From the NCBI RefSeq assembly GCF_013694245.2, contig NZ_CP059322.2, positions 1,484,001 through 1,548,000 on the forward strand: DNA of 64,000 nt, in the 5' to 3' direction. Under the pieces are notes generated by a model. The model saw only the letters and a program-made list of their open reading frames with translations. It was not told the origin of the DNA and did no database searches. Every line of letters starts with the position of its first letter. Position 1 is the first letter of the stretch. The DNA comes from Micromonospora ferruginea. GTDB lineage: Bacteria > Actinomycetota > Actinomycetes > Mycobacteriales > Micromonosporaceae. Made by a program: the position numbers and the translations under genes. Below, in pieces: positions 45,669 through 54,893 of the stretch.

Positions 45669-47213
45669 ATGGGTACGGGTGACCGTCCGGTCCTGACCAT
45701 GACCGGCATCAGCAAGACCTTCCCCGGGGTCCGGGCGCTGCACGACGTCGACTTCCGGCTGTTCCCGGGCGAGGTCCACGCCCTCATGGGCGAGAACGGC
45801 GCCGGCAAGTCAACCCTGATCAAGGTGCTGACCGGTGTCTACGGCACCGACGCCGGCATCGTCACGCTCGCCGGCGAGCAGGTGTCCTTCACCGGGCCGA
45901 TGCAGGCCGCCGCGGCCGGCGTGAGCACCGTCTACCAGGAGGTCAACCTCTGCACCAACCTGTCGGTGGCGGAGAACATCTTCATCGGCCGCGAGCCCCG
46001 CCGGCTGGGCGCGGTGCGCTGGGGCGAGATGCGTCGCCGGGCCCGGCAGCTCCTGACCCGGCTCGACCTCGACCTCGACGTCGGCGCGCAGCTCGGGACG
46101 TACTCGCTCGCTGTGCAGCAGATGGTGGCCATCGCCCGCGCCATCGACGTCCAGGCCCGGGTGCTCATCCTCGACGAGCCGACCTCCAGCCTGGACGCCG
46201 GCGAGGTCGCCCAGCTCTTCCGCATCATGCGCCAGTTGCGCGACGAGGGGATCGCGATCCTGTTCGTCACCCACTTCCTCGACCAGGTCTACGCGGTCGC
46301 CGACCGCATCACGGTGCTGCGCAACGGCAGCCTGGTGGGGGAGTACCGCACCGAGGAGCTGCCGCAGTTCAGCCTGGTGGAGAAGATGATCGGCCAGGAG
46401 CTGGACGTGCTGGAACGGCTCGAGGAGCAGCAGAAGCGCGCCTCCGTGACGCCCGACGGCACGGCCCCGCTGGTGGACGCCGCCGAGCTGGGTCGCCGTG
46501 GCGCGGTCGCCCCGTTCAGCCTGCGCATCCACGCCGGCGAGGTGGTCGGCCTGGCCGGCCTGCTCGGCTCCGGTCGTACCGAGGTGGCGCGGTTGCTCTT
46601 CGGCGCCGACCGCGCCGACCACGGCCAGGTCCTCGTCGACGGCGGCCGGGCGCCGCTGCGCACCCCGATCCAGGCCATCGACCGGGGCATCGGCTTCTGC
46701 TCGGAGAACCGCCGCGCGGAGGGCATCGTGCCGGAGCTGTCGGTGCGGGAGAACATGATCCTGGCGATGCAGGCCGCCCGCGGCTGGCTGCGTCCGATCC
46801 CCCGCCGCCGGCAGGACGAGCTGGTGCAGAAGTACGTCCAGGCGCTCAGCATCCGCCCGGCCAACCCGGAGCTGCCGGTGCGCAACCTCTCCGGCGGCAA
46901 CCAGCAGAAGGTGCTGCTGGCCCGCTGGCTCATCACCGAGCCGCGCCTGCTCATCCTCGACGAGCCCACCCGCGGCATCGACGTCGGCGCCAAGGCCGAG
47001 ATCCAGAAGCTGGTGGTGCAGCTCTCCGACGGCGGCATGGCGGTGCTGTTCATCTCCGCCGAGCTGGAGGAGGTGCTGCGCCTGAGCCACCGGGTCGCGG
47101 TCATGCGCGACCGCGAGATGGTCGCCCAGCTCGACAACGACGACACGCTCGACGCCGACCGCGTCATGCGCACCATCGCCAGCGGAACCCCCCGGGAGGA
47201 GGTGAACCGATGA
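45669..47213 (+). CDS. Sugar ABC transporter ATP-binding protein (YtfR-type)
   Basis: A 514-residue double ATPase. First cassette: Walker A GENGAGKST, Q-loop YQEVNL and Walker B VLILDEPTSSLD. Second cassette: degenerate GLLGSGRTE, signature LSGGNQQKV and LLILDEPTRGID. It powers the two permeases encoded next. GAAGAAGAGG precedes ATG 45669; the stop overlaps the first permease as ATGA. Confidence 0.93.
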   Translation: MGTGDRPVLTMTGISKTFPGVRALHDVDFRLFPGEVHALMGENGAGKSTLIKVLTGVYGTDAGIVTLAGEQVSFTGPMQAAAAGVSTVYQEVNLCTNLSVAENIFIGREPRRLGAVRWGEMRRRARQLLTRLDLDLDVGAQLGTYSLAVQQMVAIARAIDVQARVLILDEPTSSLDAGEVAQLFRIMRQLRDEGIAILFVTHFLDQVYAVADRITVLRNGSLVGEYRTEELPQFSLVEKMIGQELDVLERLEEQQKRASVTPDGTAPLVDAAELGRRGAVAPFSLRIHAGEVVGLAGLLGSGRTEVARLLFGADRADHGQVLVDGGRAPLRTPIQAIDRGIGFCSENRRAEGIVPELSVRENMILAMQAARGWLRPIPRRRQDELVQKYVQALSIRPANPELPVRNLSGGNQQKVLLARWLITEPRLLILDEPTRGIDVGAKAEIQKLVVQLSDGGMAVLFISAELEEVLRLSHRVAVMRDREMVAQLDNDDTLDADRVMRTIASGTPREEVNR

Positions 47214-48283
47214 ACACCGTCGCCGACCGCCTCCGCCCGCTGACCGGGCACCGGCTGTTCTGGCCGGCCGTGGTGCTCGTGGTGATGATCGCCGCGAACA
47301 CCGTCTACCGGCCCGGCTTCCTTGCCGTCGAGGTCAAGAACGGCCACCTGTACGGCACGCCCGTCGACATCCTCCGGCTGAGCGCGCCGTTGATCCTGGT
47401 CGCCCTCGGCATGACCCTGGTCATCGCCACCGGCGGCATCGACCTGTCCGTCGGCTCGCTCTGCGCCATCAGCGGCGCGATCGCCTGCCTGCACATCAGC
47501 GGCGCGGCCGACCAGAACAGCCCGGCCACGGTGGCCACCGCGCTGGCTCTGGCGTTCGGGGCCGCGCTCGTGCTCGGCGCCTGGAACGGGGTGCTGGTCT
47601 CCGTCATCGGCATCCAGCCGATCATCGCCACGCTGATCCTGATGGTGGCCGGCCGGGGAATCGCCCAGCTCGTCACCGAGGGACAGATCATCACGATCAA
47701 CTCCGGGCCGTACCGGGCGATCGGGCTGGGAAGCTTTCTGACCCTGCCGCTGGCCATCCTCATCGCCCTGGCCGCGGCGCTGCTGGTGGCCGCGTTCACC
47801 CGGCGCACCGCGCTCGGGTTGATCGTCGAGTCGGTCGGCGGCAACGCCGAGGCCAGCCGGCTGGCCGGCATCCGGTCGCGCCGCGTGATCTTCCTCGTCT
47901 ACGTGGTCAGCGCCGCCTGCGCCGCGGTGGCCGGCTTCATGGTCACCGCGAACGTGTCCAGCGCGGACGGCAACGCCGCCGGGCTGTGGATCGAACTCGA
48001 CGCGATCCTCGCCGTGGTGATCGGCGGCACCTCGCTGGCCGGCGGCCGGTTCTCGCTCAGCGGCACGGTCCTCGGCGCGCTGATCATCCAGACCCTGACC
48101 ACCACCGTGTACGCCATGAACATCTCGCCGCAGACGTCGCTGCTGTTCAAGGCCGTCGTCGTGATCGCCGTCTGCCTGGTGCAGGCCCCGGCGTTCCGGG
48201 CCCGCTTCCGTCGCCGCCGGCGTGGTGGGGTCGAGCCCGGTCCGGCGGCGCCGCAGCGGGAGAAGGAGCAGGTGCCGGCATGA
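47210..48283 (+). CDS. Sugar ABC transporter permease (YtfT-type)
   Basis: A 357-residue permease with about 10 helices and the family motif [16 protein letters not shown], plus [17 protein letters not shown] near the end. A hydrophilic insertion [12 protein letters not shown] follows the first helix, as in YtfT, and a basic, Pro-rich tail closes the protein. Coupled by ATGA overlaps at both ends. It pairs with the next permease as a heterodimer, which is the usual state for the YtfT/YjfF family and unlike the single MmsB permease upstream. Confidence 0.92.
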   Translation: MNTVADRLRPLTGHRLFWPAVVLVVMIAANTVYRPGFLAVEVKNGHLYGTPVDILRLSAPLILVALGMTLVIATGGIDLSVGSLCAISGAIACLHISGAADQNSPATVATALALAFGAALVLGAWNGVLVSVIGIQPIIATLILMVAGRGIAQLVTEGQIITINSGPYRAIGLGSFLTLPLAILIALAAALLVAAFTRRTALGLIVESVGGNAEASRLAGIRSRRVIFLVYVVSAACAAVAGFMVTANVSSADGNAAGLWIELDAILAVVIGGTSLAGGRFSLSGTVLGALIIQTLTTTVYAMNISPQTSLLFKAVVVIAVCLVQAPAFRARFRRRRRGGVEPGPAAPQREKEQVPA

Positions 48284-49272
48284 GCAGCACCACGTTGTCC
48301 GCCGTCCGGTCCTGGCGGCCCAGCCTGCCCCGGCGGCACGTCCCGGTGCTGGCCACACTCGCGCTGCTGCTGGTCATGTACGGCGTCGGCGTCTCGCAGT
48401 ACCGCGCGTTCTCCAACGTCCAGGTGGTCTTCAACGTCTTCATCGACAACGGCTTCATGCTCGTGGTCGCGGTCGGCATGACGTTCGTGATCCTCACCGG
48501 TGGCATCGACCTGTCCGTCGGCTCGGTGGTGGCGATGACCGCGATGGTGTCGGCCGCGCTGCTGCGCGACGGCCTGCCGGCGGGCCTGGTGCTCGTCGTC
48601 GCGCTGCTCATCGGCCCGGCGCTCGGGTTCCTGATGGGCTGCGCGATCCACTTCTTCGAGATCCAGCCGTTCATCGTCACACTCGCCGGGATGTTCTTCG
48701 CCCGGGGCATGTGCACGTTCATCAGCGACGCCTCGATCTCCATCACCGACGGTTTCTGGACCGGGATGTCCCAGGAGCGCATCGGGAACCCGGCCGGGAA
48801 CTTCGTGTCGATCAGCGTGCTGATCGCGTTCGCGGTGGTGCTGGTCGCCGCATACGTGCTGGCGTACACCCGGTTCGGCCGCAACGTCTACGCGGTCGGC
48901 GGCAACGCGCAGTCGGCGCTGCTGATGGGGTTGCCGGTGGGCCGCACCCGGATCGCGGTCTACACGATCAGCGGGCTGTGCTCGGCCATCGGCGGCATCC
49001 TGCTGTCGTTCTACACGCTCTCCGGCGCGCCGCTGATCGCGGTCGGGATGGAGCTGGACGTGATCGCCGCGGTCGTCATCGGCGGCACGGTGCTCACCGG
49101 CGGCTCGGGCTACGTCTTCGGCACCGTGCTCGGCGTGCTGGTGCTGGGCGTGATCCAGACCCTGATCACGTTCGACGGCAGCCTCAACTCCTGGTGGACC
49201 AAGATCGTGATCGGCGGCCTGCTCTTCGCGTTCATCCTCCTCCAGCGCCTCATCGGCATCCGGTTCAAGTGA
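48280..49272 (+). CDS. yjfF: Sugar ABC transporter permease (YjfF-type)
   Basis: A 330-residue permease with about 9-10 helices: [37 protein letters not shown] and [17 protein letters not shown]. It matches the YjfF member of the galactofuranose-type transporter. It is translationally coupled to the previous permease and followed 26 bases later by araA. Confidence 0.92.
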   Translation: MSSTTLSAVRSWRPSLPRRHVPVLATLALLLVMYGVGVSQYRAFSNVQVVFNVFIDNGFMLVVAVGMTFVILTGGIDLSVGSVVAMTAMVSAALLRDGLPAGLVLVVALLIGPALGFLMGCAIHFFEIQPFIVTLAGMFFARGMCTFISDASISITDGFWTGMSQERIGNPAGNFVSISVLIAFAVVLVAAYVLAYTRFGRNVYAVGGNAQSALLMGLPVGRTRIAVYTISGLCSAIGGILLSFYTLSGAPLIAVGMELDVIAAVVIGGTVLTGGSGYVFGTVLGVLVLGVIQTLITFDGSLNSWWTKIVIGGLLFAFILLQRLIGIRFK

Positions 49273-49298
49273 CTGCTCCTAGCGCGGAAGGCACGAAC

Positions 49299-50801
49299 AT
49301 GGCAACTCACCCCCAGCCCGAGGTCTGGTTCCTCACCGGTAGCCAGGGTCTCTACGGCGAGGACACCCTGCGGCAGGTCGCCGACCAGTCCCGGCAGATC
49401 GCCGCCCGGCTGGACGAGTCGTCGGAGCTCCCGGTGCGCGTGGTCTGGAAGCCGGTCCTCACCTCCAGCACGGACATCCTCGCGGCCTGCCGGGACGCGG
49501 CCGTGCAGGGCGCGGTCGGGGTGATCGCCTGGATGCACACGTTCTCACCGGCCAAGATGTGGATCGCCGGGCTGGACGCGTTGCAGACGCCGCTGCTGCA
49601 CCTGCACACCCAGGCGAACGTGGCGCTGCCGTGGGACACCATCGACATGGACTTCATGAACCTGAACCAGGCCGCGCACGGCGACCGCGAGTTCGGGTAC
49701 ATCCAGACCCGCCTGGGGGTGGCCCGCAAGACGGTCGTCGGGCACGTCACCGACCCGCGGGTGGTGTCGCGGGTGGCGGCCTGGGCCCGCGCGGCCATCG
49801 GCTGGTCGTCGGTGCGGACGCTGCGGCTGGCCCGCTTCGGCGACAACATGCGCGACGTCGCGGTCACCGAGGGGGACAAGGTCGAGGCGGAGCTGCGCTT
49901 CGGCGTCTCGGTCAACACCTACGGCGTGAACGACCTGGTCGCGGTGGTCGACCAGGTCGCCGAGGCGCAGGTGGACGACCTGGTGAAGGAGTACGACGAC
50001 ACCTACCGGCTGGACCCGGCGCTTCGGGCCGGCGGCGACCGGCACGACTCGCTGCGCTACGCCGCCCGCCAGGAGTTGGGGCTGCGGGCGTTCCTGGACG
50101 ACGGTGGCTTCCGCGCGTTCACCACGAACTTCGAGGACCTCGGCGGGCTGCGCCAGCTCCCCGGCATCGCGGTGCAGCGGCTGATGGCCGATGGCTACGG
50201 CTTCGGCGGCGAGGGGGACTGGAAGACGTCGATCCTGGTGCGGACGCTGAAGGCGATGGCCGTCGGCGTCGAGGGTGGGACGTCCTTCATGGAGGACTAC
50301 ACCTACGACCTGACGTTCGGCCACGAGCTGGTCCTCGGCGCGCACATGCTGGAGGTGTGCCCGAGCATCGCCGCCGACGTGCCGACCGCGGAGGTGCACC
50401 CGCTGGGCATCGGCGGGCGGGAGGACCCGGTCCGGCTGGTCTTCGACGCGGCGTCCGGCCCGGCCGTGGTGCTCGGCATGTCGGATCTGGGGGAGCGGTT
50501 CCGGCTGGTGGCCAACGTGGTGGACGTGGTGCCGCCGCCGCAGCCGTTGCGCAGCCTGCCGGTGGCGCGCGCGGTCTGGCGGCCCCGCCCCGACCTCTCC
50601 GTGTCGGCGGAGTCGTGGATCACCGCGGGCGCCCCGCACCACACCGTGCTCTCCCAGGCGGTGGGCGTGGAGGAGTTGCGTGACCTGGCCGCGATGACGC
50701 GGACCGAGCTGGCGGTCATCGACGGCGACACCGTGCCGCACCGGTTCGCCGACGAGCTGCGCTGGAACCAGGCGTACCACCGGCTCGCGCGCGGGTTCTG
50801 A
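49299..50801 (+). CDS. araA: L-arabinose isomerase
   Basis: A 500-residue metal-dependent isomerase that converts L-arabinose to L-ribulose; length and motifs are typical. Visible: [17 protein letters not shown] at the N-terminus, [22 protein letters not shown], the active-site region [12 protein letters not shown], and [13 protein letters not shown] with the following catalytic Glu and HMLEVCPSI metal/His region. The start ATG 49299 has GGAAGG upstream. It is the last gene of the operon, ended by a terminator-like hairpin. Confidence 0.96.
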   Translation: MATHPQPEVWFLTGSQGLYGEDTLRQVADQSRQIAARLDESSELPVRVVWKPVLTSSTDILAACRDAAVQGAVGVIAWMHTFSPAKMWIAGLDALQTPLLHLHTQANVALPWDTIDMDFMNLNQAAHGDREFGYIQTRLGVARKTVVGHVTDPRVVSRVAAWARAAIGWSSVRTLRLARFGDNMRDVAVTEGDKVEAELRFGVSVNTYGVNDLVAVVDQVAEAQVDDLVKEYDDTYRLDPALRAGGDRHDSLRYAARQELGLRAFLDDGGFRAFTTNFEDLGGLRQLPGIAVQRLMADGYGFGGEGDWKTSILVRTLKAMAVGVEGGTSFMEDYTYDLTFGHELVLGAHMLEVCPSIAADVPTAEVHPLGIGGREDPVRLVFDAASGPAVVLGMSDLGERFRLVANVVDVVPPPQPLRSLPVARAVWRPRPDLSVSAESWITAGAPHHTVLSQAVGVEELRDLAAMTRTELAVIDGDTVPHRFADELRWNQAYHRLARGF

Positions 50802-50820
50802 CCGCGCGCGGACGATCACC

Positions 50821-50863
50821 ACGGGTGGCGTGCTCCGGTGCCGTGCCGGGGCGTGCCACCCGT
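50821..50863 (+). terminator. Terminator after araA
   Basis: Arms ACGGGTGGC (50821-50829) and GCCACCCGT (50855-50863), extended imperfectly inward, just after the araA stop. Confidence 0.65.
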
Positions 50864-50884
50864 TCGTGTCCTCGCTGTTACGCC

Positions 50885-50912
50885 TTGACGAACGCCATGT
50901 TATCGCTCACAG
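50885..50912 (+). promoter_or_regulatory. Promoter with LacI-type operator, GH43 gene
   Basis: TTGACG (50885-50890), 16 bases, TCACAG (50907-50912). The operator TGTTATCGCTCACA (50898-50911) is identical to that of the xylanase gene, and the identity extends to the following GTCGATG. Confidence 0.7.
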
Positions 50913-51010
50913 TCGATGTGTCGGATTGCCGGCAGCCGGTACGGGCCGTTCCGGGCGGGGTCCTCGTCGTGGCTGCCACCCGGCTCCGACTCCCCTCGGG
51001 CAGGGACAAC

Positions 51011-51024
51011 TGTTAACGATCACA
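51011..51024 (+). promoter_or_regulatory. Second LacI-type operator, next to the GH43 ribosome binding site
   Basis: TGTTAACGATCACA, ending a few bases before the AGGAGG of the GH43 gene. Repressor bound here would block an elongating polymerase or a second start site. Confidence 0.65.
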
Positions 51025-51035
51025 CGAGGAGGTTC

Positions 51036-53117
51036 ATGGTGGTGACAGCTCGGCTGTCCCGGCTCCTGGCGGGGTTGGTGGCGATGGTGGTCGGCGGCGT
51101 GCTGGTCGGGTTGGTCCCGGCGCCGGCCTCGGCGGCGACGGTGGACACCAGCGCGTGGTACGTGCTGGTGGACCGCAACAGCGGCAAGGCGCTGGACCTG
51201 TACAACCAGGCCACGAACGACGGGGCGCGGATCACCCAGTGGGCGCGCAACGACGGGGCGTGGCAGCAGTGGCAGTTCGTCGACTCCGGCGGCGGCTACT
51301 ACCGGGTGCGCTCGCGGCACTCCGGCAAGGTGCTGGACGTGACCGGCGCGTCCACCGCGAACGGCGCGGCCGTGGTGCAGTGGACCGACCACGGCGGCAC
51401 CAACCAGCAGTTCCGGCTGGCGGACTCCGACGGCGGCTACGTCCGGCTGGTCAACCGCAACTCCAACAAGGTGATGGAGGTGCAGAACGCCTCGACCGCC
51501 GACGGCGGCAACATCGTCCAGTACGACGACTGGAACGGCGCCAACCAGCAGTGGCAGCTCGTCCGCGTCGACGGCGGCGGCACCCCGACCAGCCCGCCGC
51601 CGACGAACCCGCCGCCGAGCGGCACGTTCACCAACCCGGCGATCTGGCAGGACTTCGCCGACGTCGACATCATCCGCGTCGGGGACGTCTACTACATGTC
51701 CGCCTCGACCATGCACTACTCGCCCGGCGCGCCGGTACTGCGCTCCTGGGACCTGGTCAACTGGGAGTTCGCCGGGCACTCGGTGCCCCGGCTGGACTTC
51801 GGCACCAAGTACGACCTGCCCCCGGGCAGTCAGGCGTACGTGGACGGCATCTGGGCCTCGACGTTGAACTACCGGCCCAGCAACAGGACCTACTACTGGG
51901 CCGGGTGCGTCGACTTCGCCCAGACCCACATCTACACCGCGCCCGCCGTGGACAGCACGTGGAGCAAGCTCACCACGATCCCCAACTGCTACTACGACGC
52001 CGGCATGCTGATCGACGACAACGACACCATGTACGTCGCGTACGGCAACAGCACGATCAGCGTGGCGCAGCTCTCCGCGGACGGGCGCAGCCAGGTGCGG
52101 GCCCAGCAGGTCTACCAGACGCCGTCGAGCATCGGCACGCTGGAGGGGGCGCGCTTCTACAAGCGCAACGGCGCCTACTACATCTGGCTGACCCGCCCGG
52201 CGAACGGCCAGTACGTGCTCAAGTCCACCAACGGCCCGTTCGGCCCGTACGAGCAGCGGCAGGTGCTGTTGAACCTGCCCGGCCCGATCTCCGGCGGCGG
52301 GGTGCCGCACCAGGGTGGCCTGGTGCAGACGCAGACCGGCGCCTGGTACTACATGGCCTTCACCGACGCGTACCCGGGCGGGCGGATGCCGACGCTGGCG
52401 CCGATCACCTGGACCGCCGACGGCTGGCCGCAGGTGCAGACCGTCAACGGGCAGTGGGGCGCGAGCTACCCCAACCCGCTGCCGCTGCACCCGGTGAAGC
52501 CGCTCACCGGCACCGACACGTTCGCCGGCACCACGCTCGGCCCGCAGTACGAGTGGAACCACAACCCGGACAACAGCCGGTGGTCGGTGAACAACGGCCT
52601 GCGCCTGCAGACCGCGTCCGTGACCAACGACCTCTACCAGGCGCGCAACACGGTGACCCACCGGATCCAGGGACCCACCTCCACCGCGACGGTCGAGCTG
52701 GACTACTCGGCCATGCGCGACGGGGACCGGTCCGGGCTGGCCATGCTGCGCGACAGCTCGGCGTGGATCGGCGTGCGCCGGGACAACGGCGCCACCCGGG
52801 TGGTCATGACCAACGGGTTGACCATGGCCAGCGGCACCTGGAACACCACGTCGACCGGCAGTGAGGTGGCCGGCGCGGCGGTCTCCGGCGGGCGGATCTG
52901 GTTGCGGGTCAACGCCGACATCCGGCCCGGCTCGGGCCGGCAGGCGCGGTTCTCCTACAGCACCGACGGGGTCACCTTCGTCCCGTTGGGCAACGCGCTG
53001 ACGCTGAACAACGCGTGGCAGTTCTTCATGGGATACCGGTTCGCCATCTTCAACTACGCCACCCAATCACTGGGCGGCGCGGTGACGGCGCGCCAGTTCT
53101 CCGTGACAACGCCGTGA
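51036..53117 (+). CDS. Secreted GH43 glycosidase with N-terminal ricin-type domain
   Basis: A 693-residue exported enzyme. Signal peptide (about 1-34, ending ASA), ricin-type trefoil (about 40-182; WQQWQF, TNQQFR and ANQQWQ repeats), Pro/Thr linker, GH43 five-blade propeller (about 200-495) and a C-terminal concanavalin-like sandwich (about 500-693) of the beta-xylosidase C-terminal type. FADVDIIRVGDVYYMSAS contains the general-base Asp; GTLEGARFYKRNGAYYIW holds a likely acid Glu. Activity may be beta-xylosidase, alpha-L-arabinofuranosidase or exo-arabinanase. AGGAGG supports ATG 51036; the next codon GTG is an alternative. Confidence 0.92.
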   Translation: MVVTARLSRLLAGLVAMVVGGVLVGLVPAPASAATVDTSAWYVLVDRNSGKALDLYNQATNDGARITQWARNDGAWQQWQFVDSGGGYYRVRSRHSGKVLDVTGASTANGAAVVQWTDHGGTNQQFRLADSDGGYVRLVNRNSNKVMEVQNASTADGGNIVQYDDWNGANQQWQLVRVDGGGTPTSPPPTNPPPSGTFTNPAIWQDFADVDIIRVGDVYYMSASTMHYSPGAPVLRSWDLVNWEFAGHSVPRLDFGTKYDLPPGSQAYVDGIWASTLNYRPSNRTYYWAGCVDFAQTHIYTAPAVDSTWSKLTTIPNCYYDAGMLIDDNDTMYVAYGNSTISVAQLSADGRSQVRAQQVYQTPSSIGTLEGARFYKRNGAYYIWLTRPANGQYVLKSTNGPFGPYEQRQVLLNLPGPISGGGVPHQGGLVQTQTGAWYYMAFTDAYPGGRMPTLAPITWTADGWPQVQTVNGQWGASYPNPLPLHPVKPLTGTDTFAGTTLGPQYEWNHNPDNSRWSVNNGLRLQTASVTNDLYQARNTVTHRIQGPTSTATVELDYSAMRDGDRSGLAMLRDSSAWIGVRRDNGATRVVMTNGLTMASGTWNTTSTGSEVAGAAVSGGRIWLRVNADIRPGSGRQARFSYSTDGVTFVPLGNALTLNNAWQFFMGYRFAIFNYATQSLGGAVTARQFSVTTP

Positions 53118-53308
53118 CGCGGGTCACCATTTCCGGTCCTTGACGGTCCGGAAATTGCCCGGGGCGGGGCGCCGACAACGGTCGAAAATGCCCCGCTCCG
53201 GGCGGCCGGAGCTGCCCTTTCGCGCACCGACGGCGGGAATGGAATGGGCGCTGCCGGCCATTCTCCGACATTCCGGCGCGGCGGACCGATTCGTCGATCG
53301 GGCGTCCC

Positions 53309-53336
53309 GTGACCGGTGGGAGAACTGGCGTAGACT
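53309..53336 (+). promoter_or_regulatory. Candidate promoter of the LacI regulator gene
   Basis: GTGACC (53309-53314), 16 bases, TAGACT (53331-53336). No operator of the shared type overlaps it, so autoregulation is not evident. Confidence 0.5.
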
Positions 53337-53409
53337 GTCGCCACCCCGGCCGGTCCGGTCGACGTCGACATGGTTCGGCCACGCGGGCATGTGCGAAAGT
53401 GAGGTGGCC

Positions 53410-54414
53410 GTGCGCGGTCCTGCGATGACGGACGTGGCTCGCCTCGCCGGTGTCTCCCACCAGACGGTCTCCCGGGTCCTCAACGGGCATCCCAACGTGC
53501 GCGAGCAGACCCGGCTGCGCGTCCAGGCGGCCATCACCGAGCTGGGCTACCGGCCCAACCGCGCGGCCCGCGCGCTGGTCACCGGCCGGTCGCAGGTGAT
53601 CGGCGTGGTCGCGCAGAACACCACCCTCTACGGTCCGGCCTCGCTGCTGGCCGCGCTGGAGCAGACCGCCGCCGAGGCCGGGTTCGCGGTCAGCGTCGGC
53701 AGCGTCAGCGACCTCGACCACCGCTCCATCTCGGAGGCGGTCGAGCGGCACCTGGCGCACCGGGTCGCCGGCATCGTGGTGATCGCGCCGGTCGAGTCGG
53801 CCGGCGCGGCGCTGGAACGGCTGCCCCACGACGTGCCGCTGGTGACCGTCGACGGCGACCCGGGCCGGCCGATCCCGCTGGTGACGGTCGACCAGGTCGC
53901 CGGCGCCCGGGCCGCCACCCAGCACCTGCTCGACGCCGGGCACCGCACGGTCTGGCACGTCTCCGGCCCGTCCGACTGGTTCGACAGCGCCGGCCGCATC
54001 GAGGGCTGGCGCGAGGCGCTGCGGCTGGCCGGCGCCGAGATCCCGCCGCTGGTCCCGGCGGACTGGTCCGCCGCGGCGGGCTACCGGTGCGGGCAGATGC
54101 TCGCCCGGATGCCGGAGGTCACCGCCGTCTTCACCGCCAACGACCACCTGGCGCTGGGCGTGCTGCGCGCGTTGCACGAGCACGGCCGCCGGGTGCCGGA
54201 CGACATCAGCGTGGTCGGCTTCGACGACGTGCCCGAGGCGGCCTACTTCATCCCGCCGCTGACCACCGTCCGGCCCGACTTCGCGGCGGTGGCCCGGGCG
54301 AGCCTCGGCATGCTGCTGGCGCAGATCGAGTCGACGAGCGTCGGGCCGCTGCGGCAGACCATCGCGCCGAAGCTGGTGTCGCGGCGCAGCGTCGGCCCAC
54401 CCCCGCAGCGCTGA
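53410..54414 (+). CDS. LacI-family transcriptional regulator
   Basis: A 334-residue regulator. N-terminal LacI HTH (MTDVARLAGVSHQTVSRVLN) with hinge YRPNRAARALVTGRSQVIG, then a sugar-sensing type I periplasmic-binding fold (VDGDPGRPIPLVTVDQ, FTANDHLALGVLRALHEHG, SVVGFDDVPEAAYFIPPLTTV). It is the only LacI protein in the island and the natural candidate to bind the TGTTAGCGCTAACA-like sites. GTG 53410 has GAGG five bases before it; ATG 53425 is also possible. The inducer is probably a pentose or short arabino/xylo-oligosaccharide. Confidence 0.93.
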   Translation: MRGPAMTDVARLAGVSHQTVSRVLNGHPNVREQTRLRVQAAITELGYRPNRAARALVTGRSQVIGVVAQNTTLYGPASLLAALEQTAAEAGFAVSVGSVSDLDHRSISEAVERHLAHRVAGIVVIAPVESAGAALERLPHDVPLVTVDGDPGRPIPLVTVDQVAGARAATQHLLDAGHRTVWHVSGPSDWFDSAGRIEGWREALRLAGAEIPPLVPADWSAAAGYRCGQMLARMPEVTAVFTANDHLALGVLRALHEHGRRVPDDISVVGFDDVPEAAYFIPPLTTVRPDFAAVARASLGMLLAQIESTSVGPLRQTIAPKLVSRRSVGPPPQR

Positions 54415-54893
54415 CCGGTCACGGCGCTGAGTCGCCGCCGTGCTGAGTCGCGCATCCTCGCGGCCCGGCGGAGTGGACGGTCCGCGGCCGGGCCGCTCGC
54501 CGAGGCGGGCAACCATCCCCGTGTCGCCTGTCGAGCTGATGTCTCCAACGACTCACGCGCCGTTGGCCGGCCCGAGATCTTGGTACGAACCGGCCCCTCC
54601 GGGGGCACTTTCCTCCCAAGATCTGCGGTGTTCGCAGAGTGCGGCCGGCCGTGCCGACAAGTGGAATGACGCGGTGGGCTGCGGCCGGCGGGGTTCGAGT
54701 CGTTTCTGCCATCAGCTCGACAGGCAGCCATTGGGGGAAGTCTCCGGGCCGGATCGTCAGGGCCCGTGGCGGGAGTCGGGGCGTTCCGCCGGTTCGACCG
54801 CCGCAGCGCTGAGCCGCCGCCGTCGGGTCGCCCGGCCCGACAGCGGCGGCGTCATCGGGGGTACGTGGACCGACGGCCCGCCCACCCCGTGCC
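54415..54893. other. Long non-coding gap between convergent genes
   Basis: About 480 bases between the lacI and GH127 stops with no convincing coding frame. Its main content is the inverted-repeat element at 54527-54724; the remainder is plain GC-rich sequence. Confidence 0.6.
54527..54724. repeat. 198-base inverted-repeat element (REP/MITE-like)
   Basis: Outer arms CCTGTCGAGCTGATG (54527-54541) and CATCAGCTCGACAGG (54710-54724) are a perfect 15-base inverted repeat. Complementarity resumes further in with AACGACTC (54547-54554) against GAGTCGTT (54697-54704). A second, inner pair AGATCTTGG (54575-54583) and CCAAGATCT (54616-54624) flanks a GC hairpin. There is no coding content and no clear target duplication at the ends. 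Confidence 0.65.

Noticed and set aside
54690-54705. GGGGTTCGAGTCG, similar to a tRNA T-arm
   Set aside because: The flanking bases do not form a T-stem, and no acceptor, D or anticodon stem can be drawn. It belongs to the inverted-repeat element.
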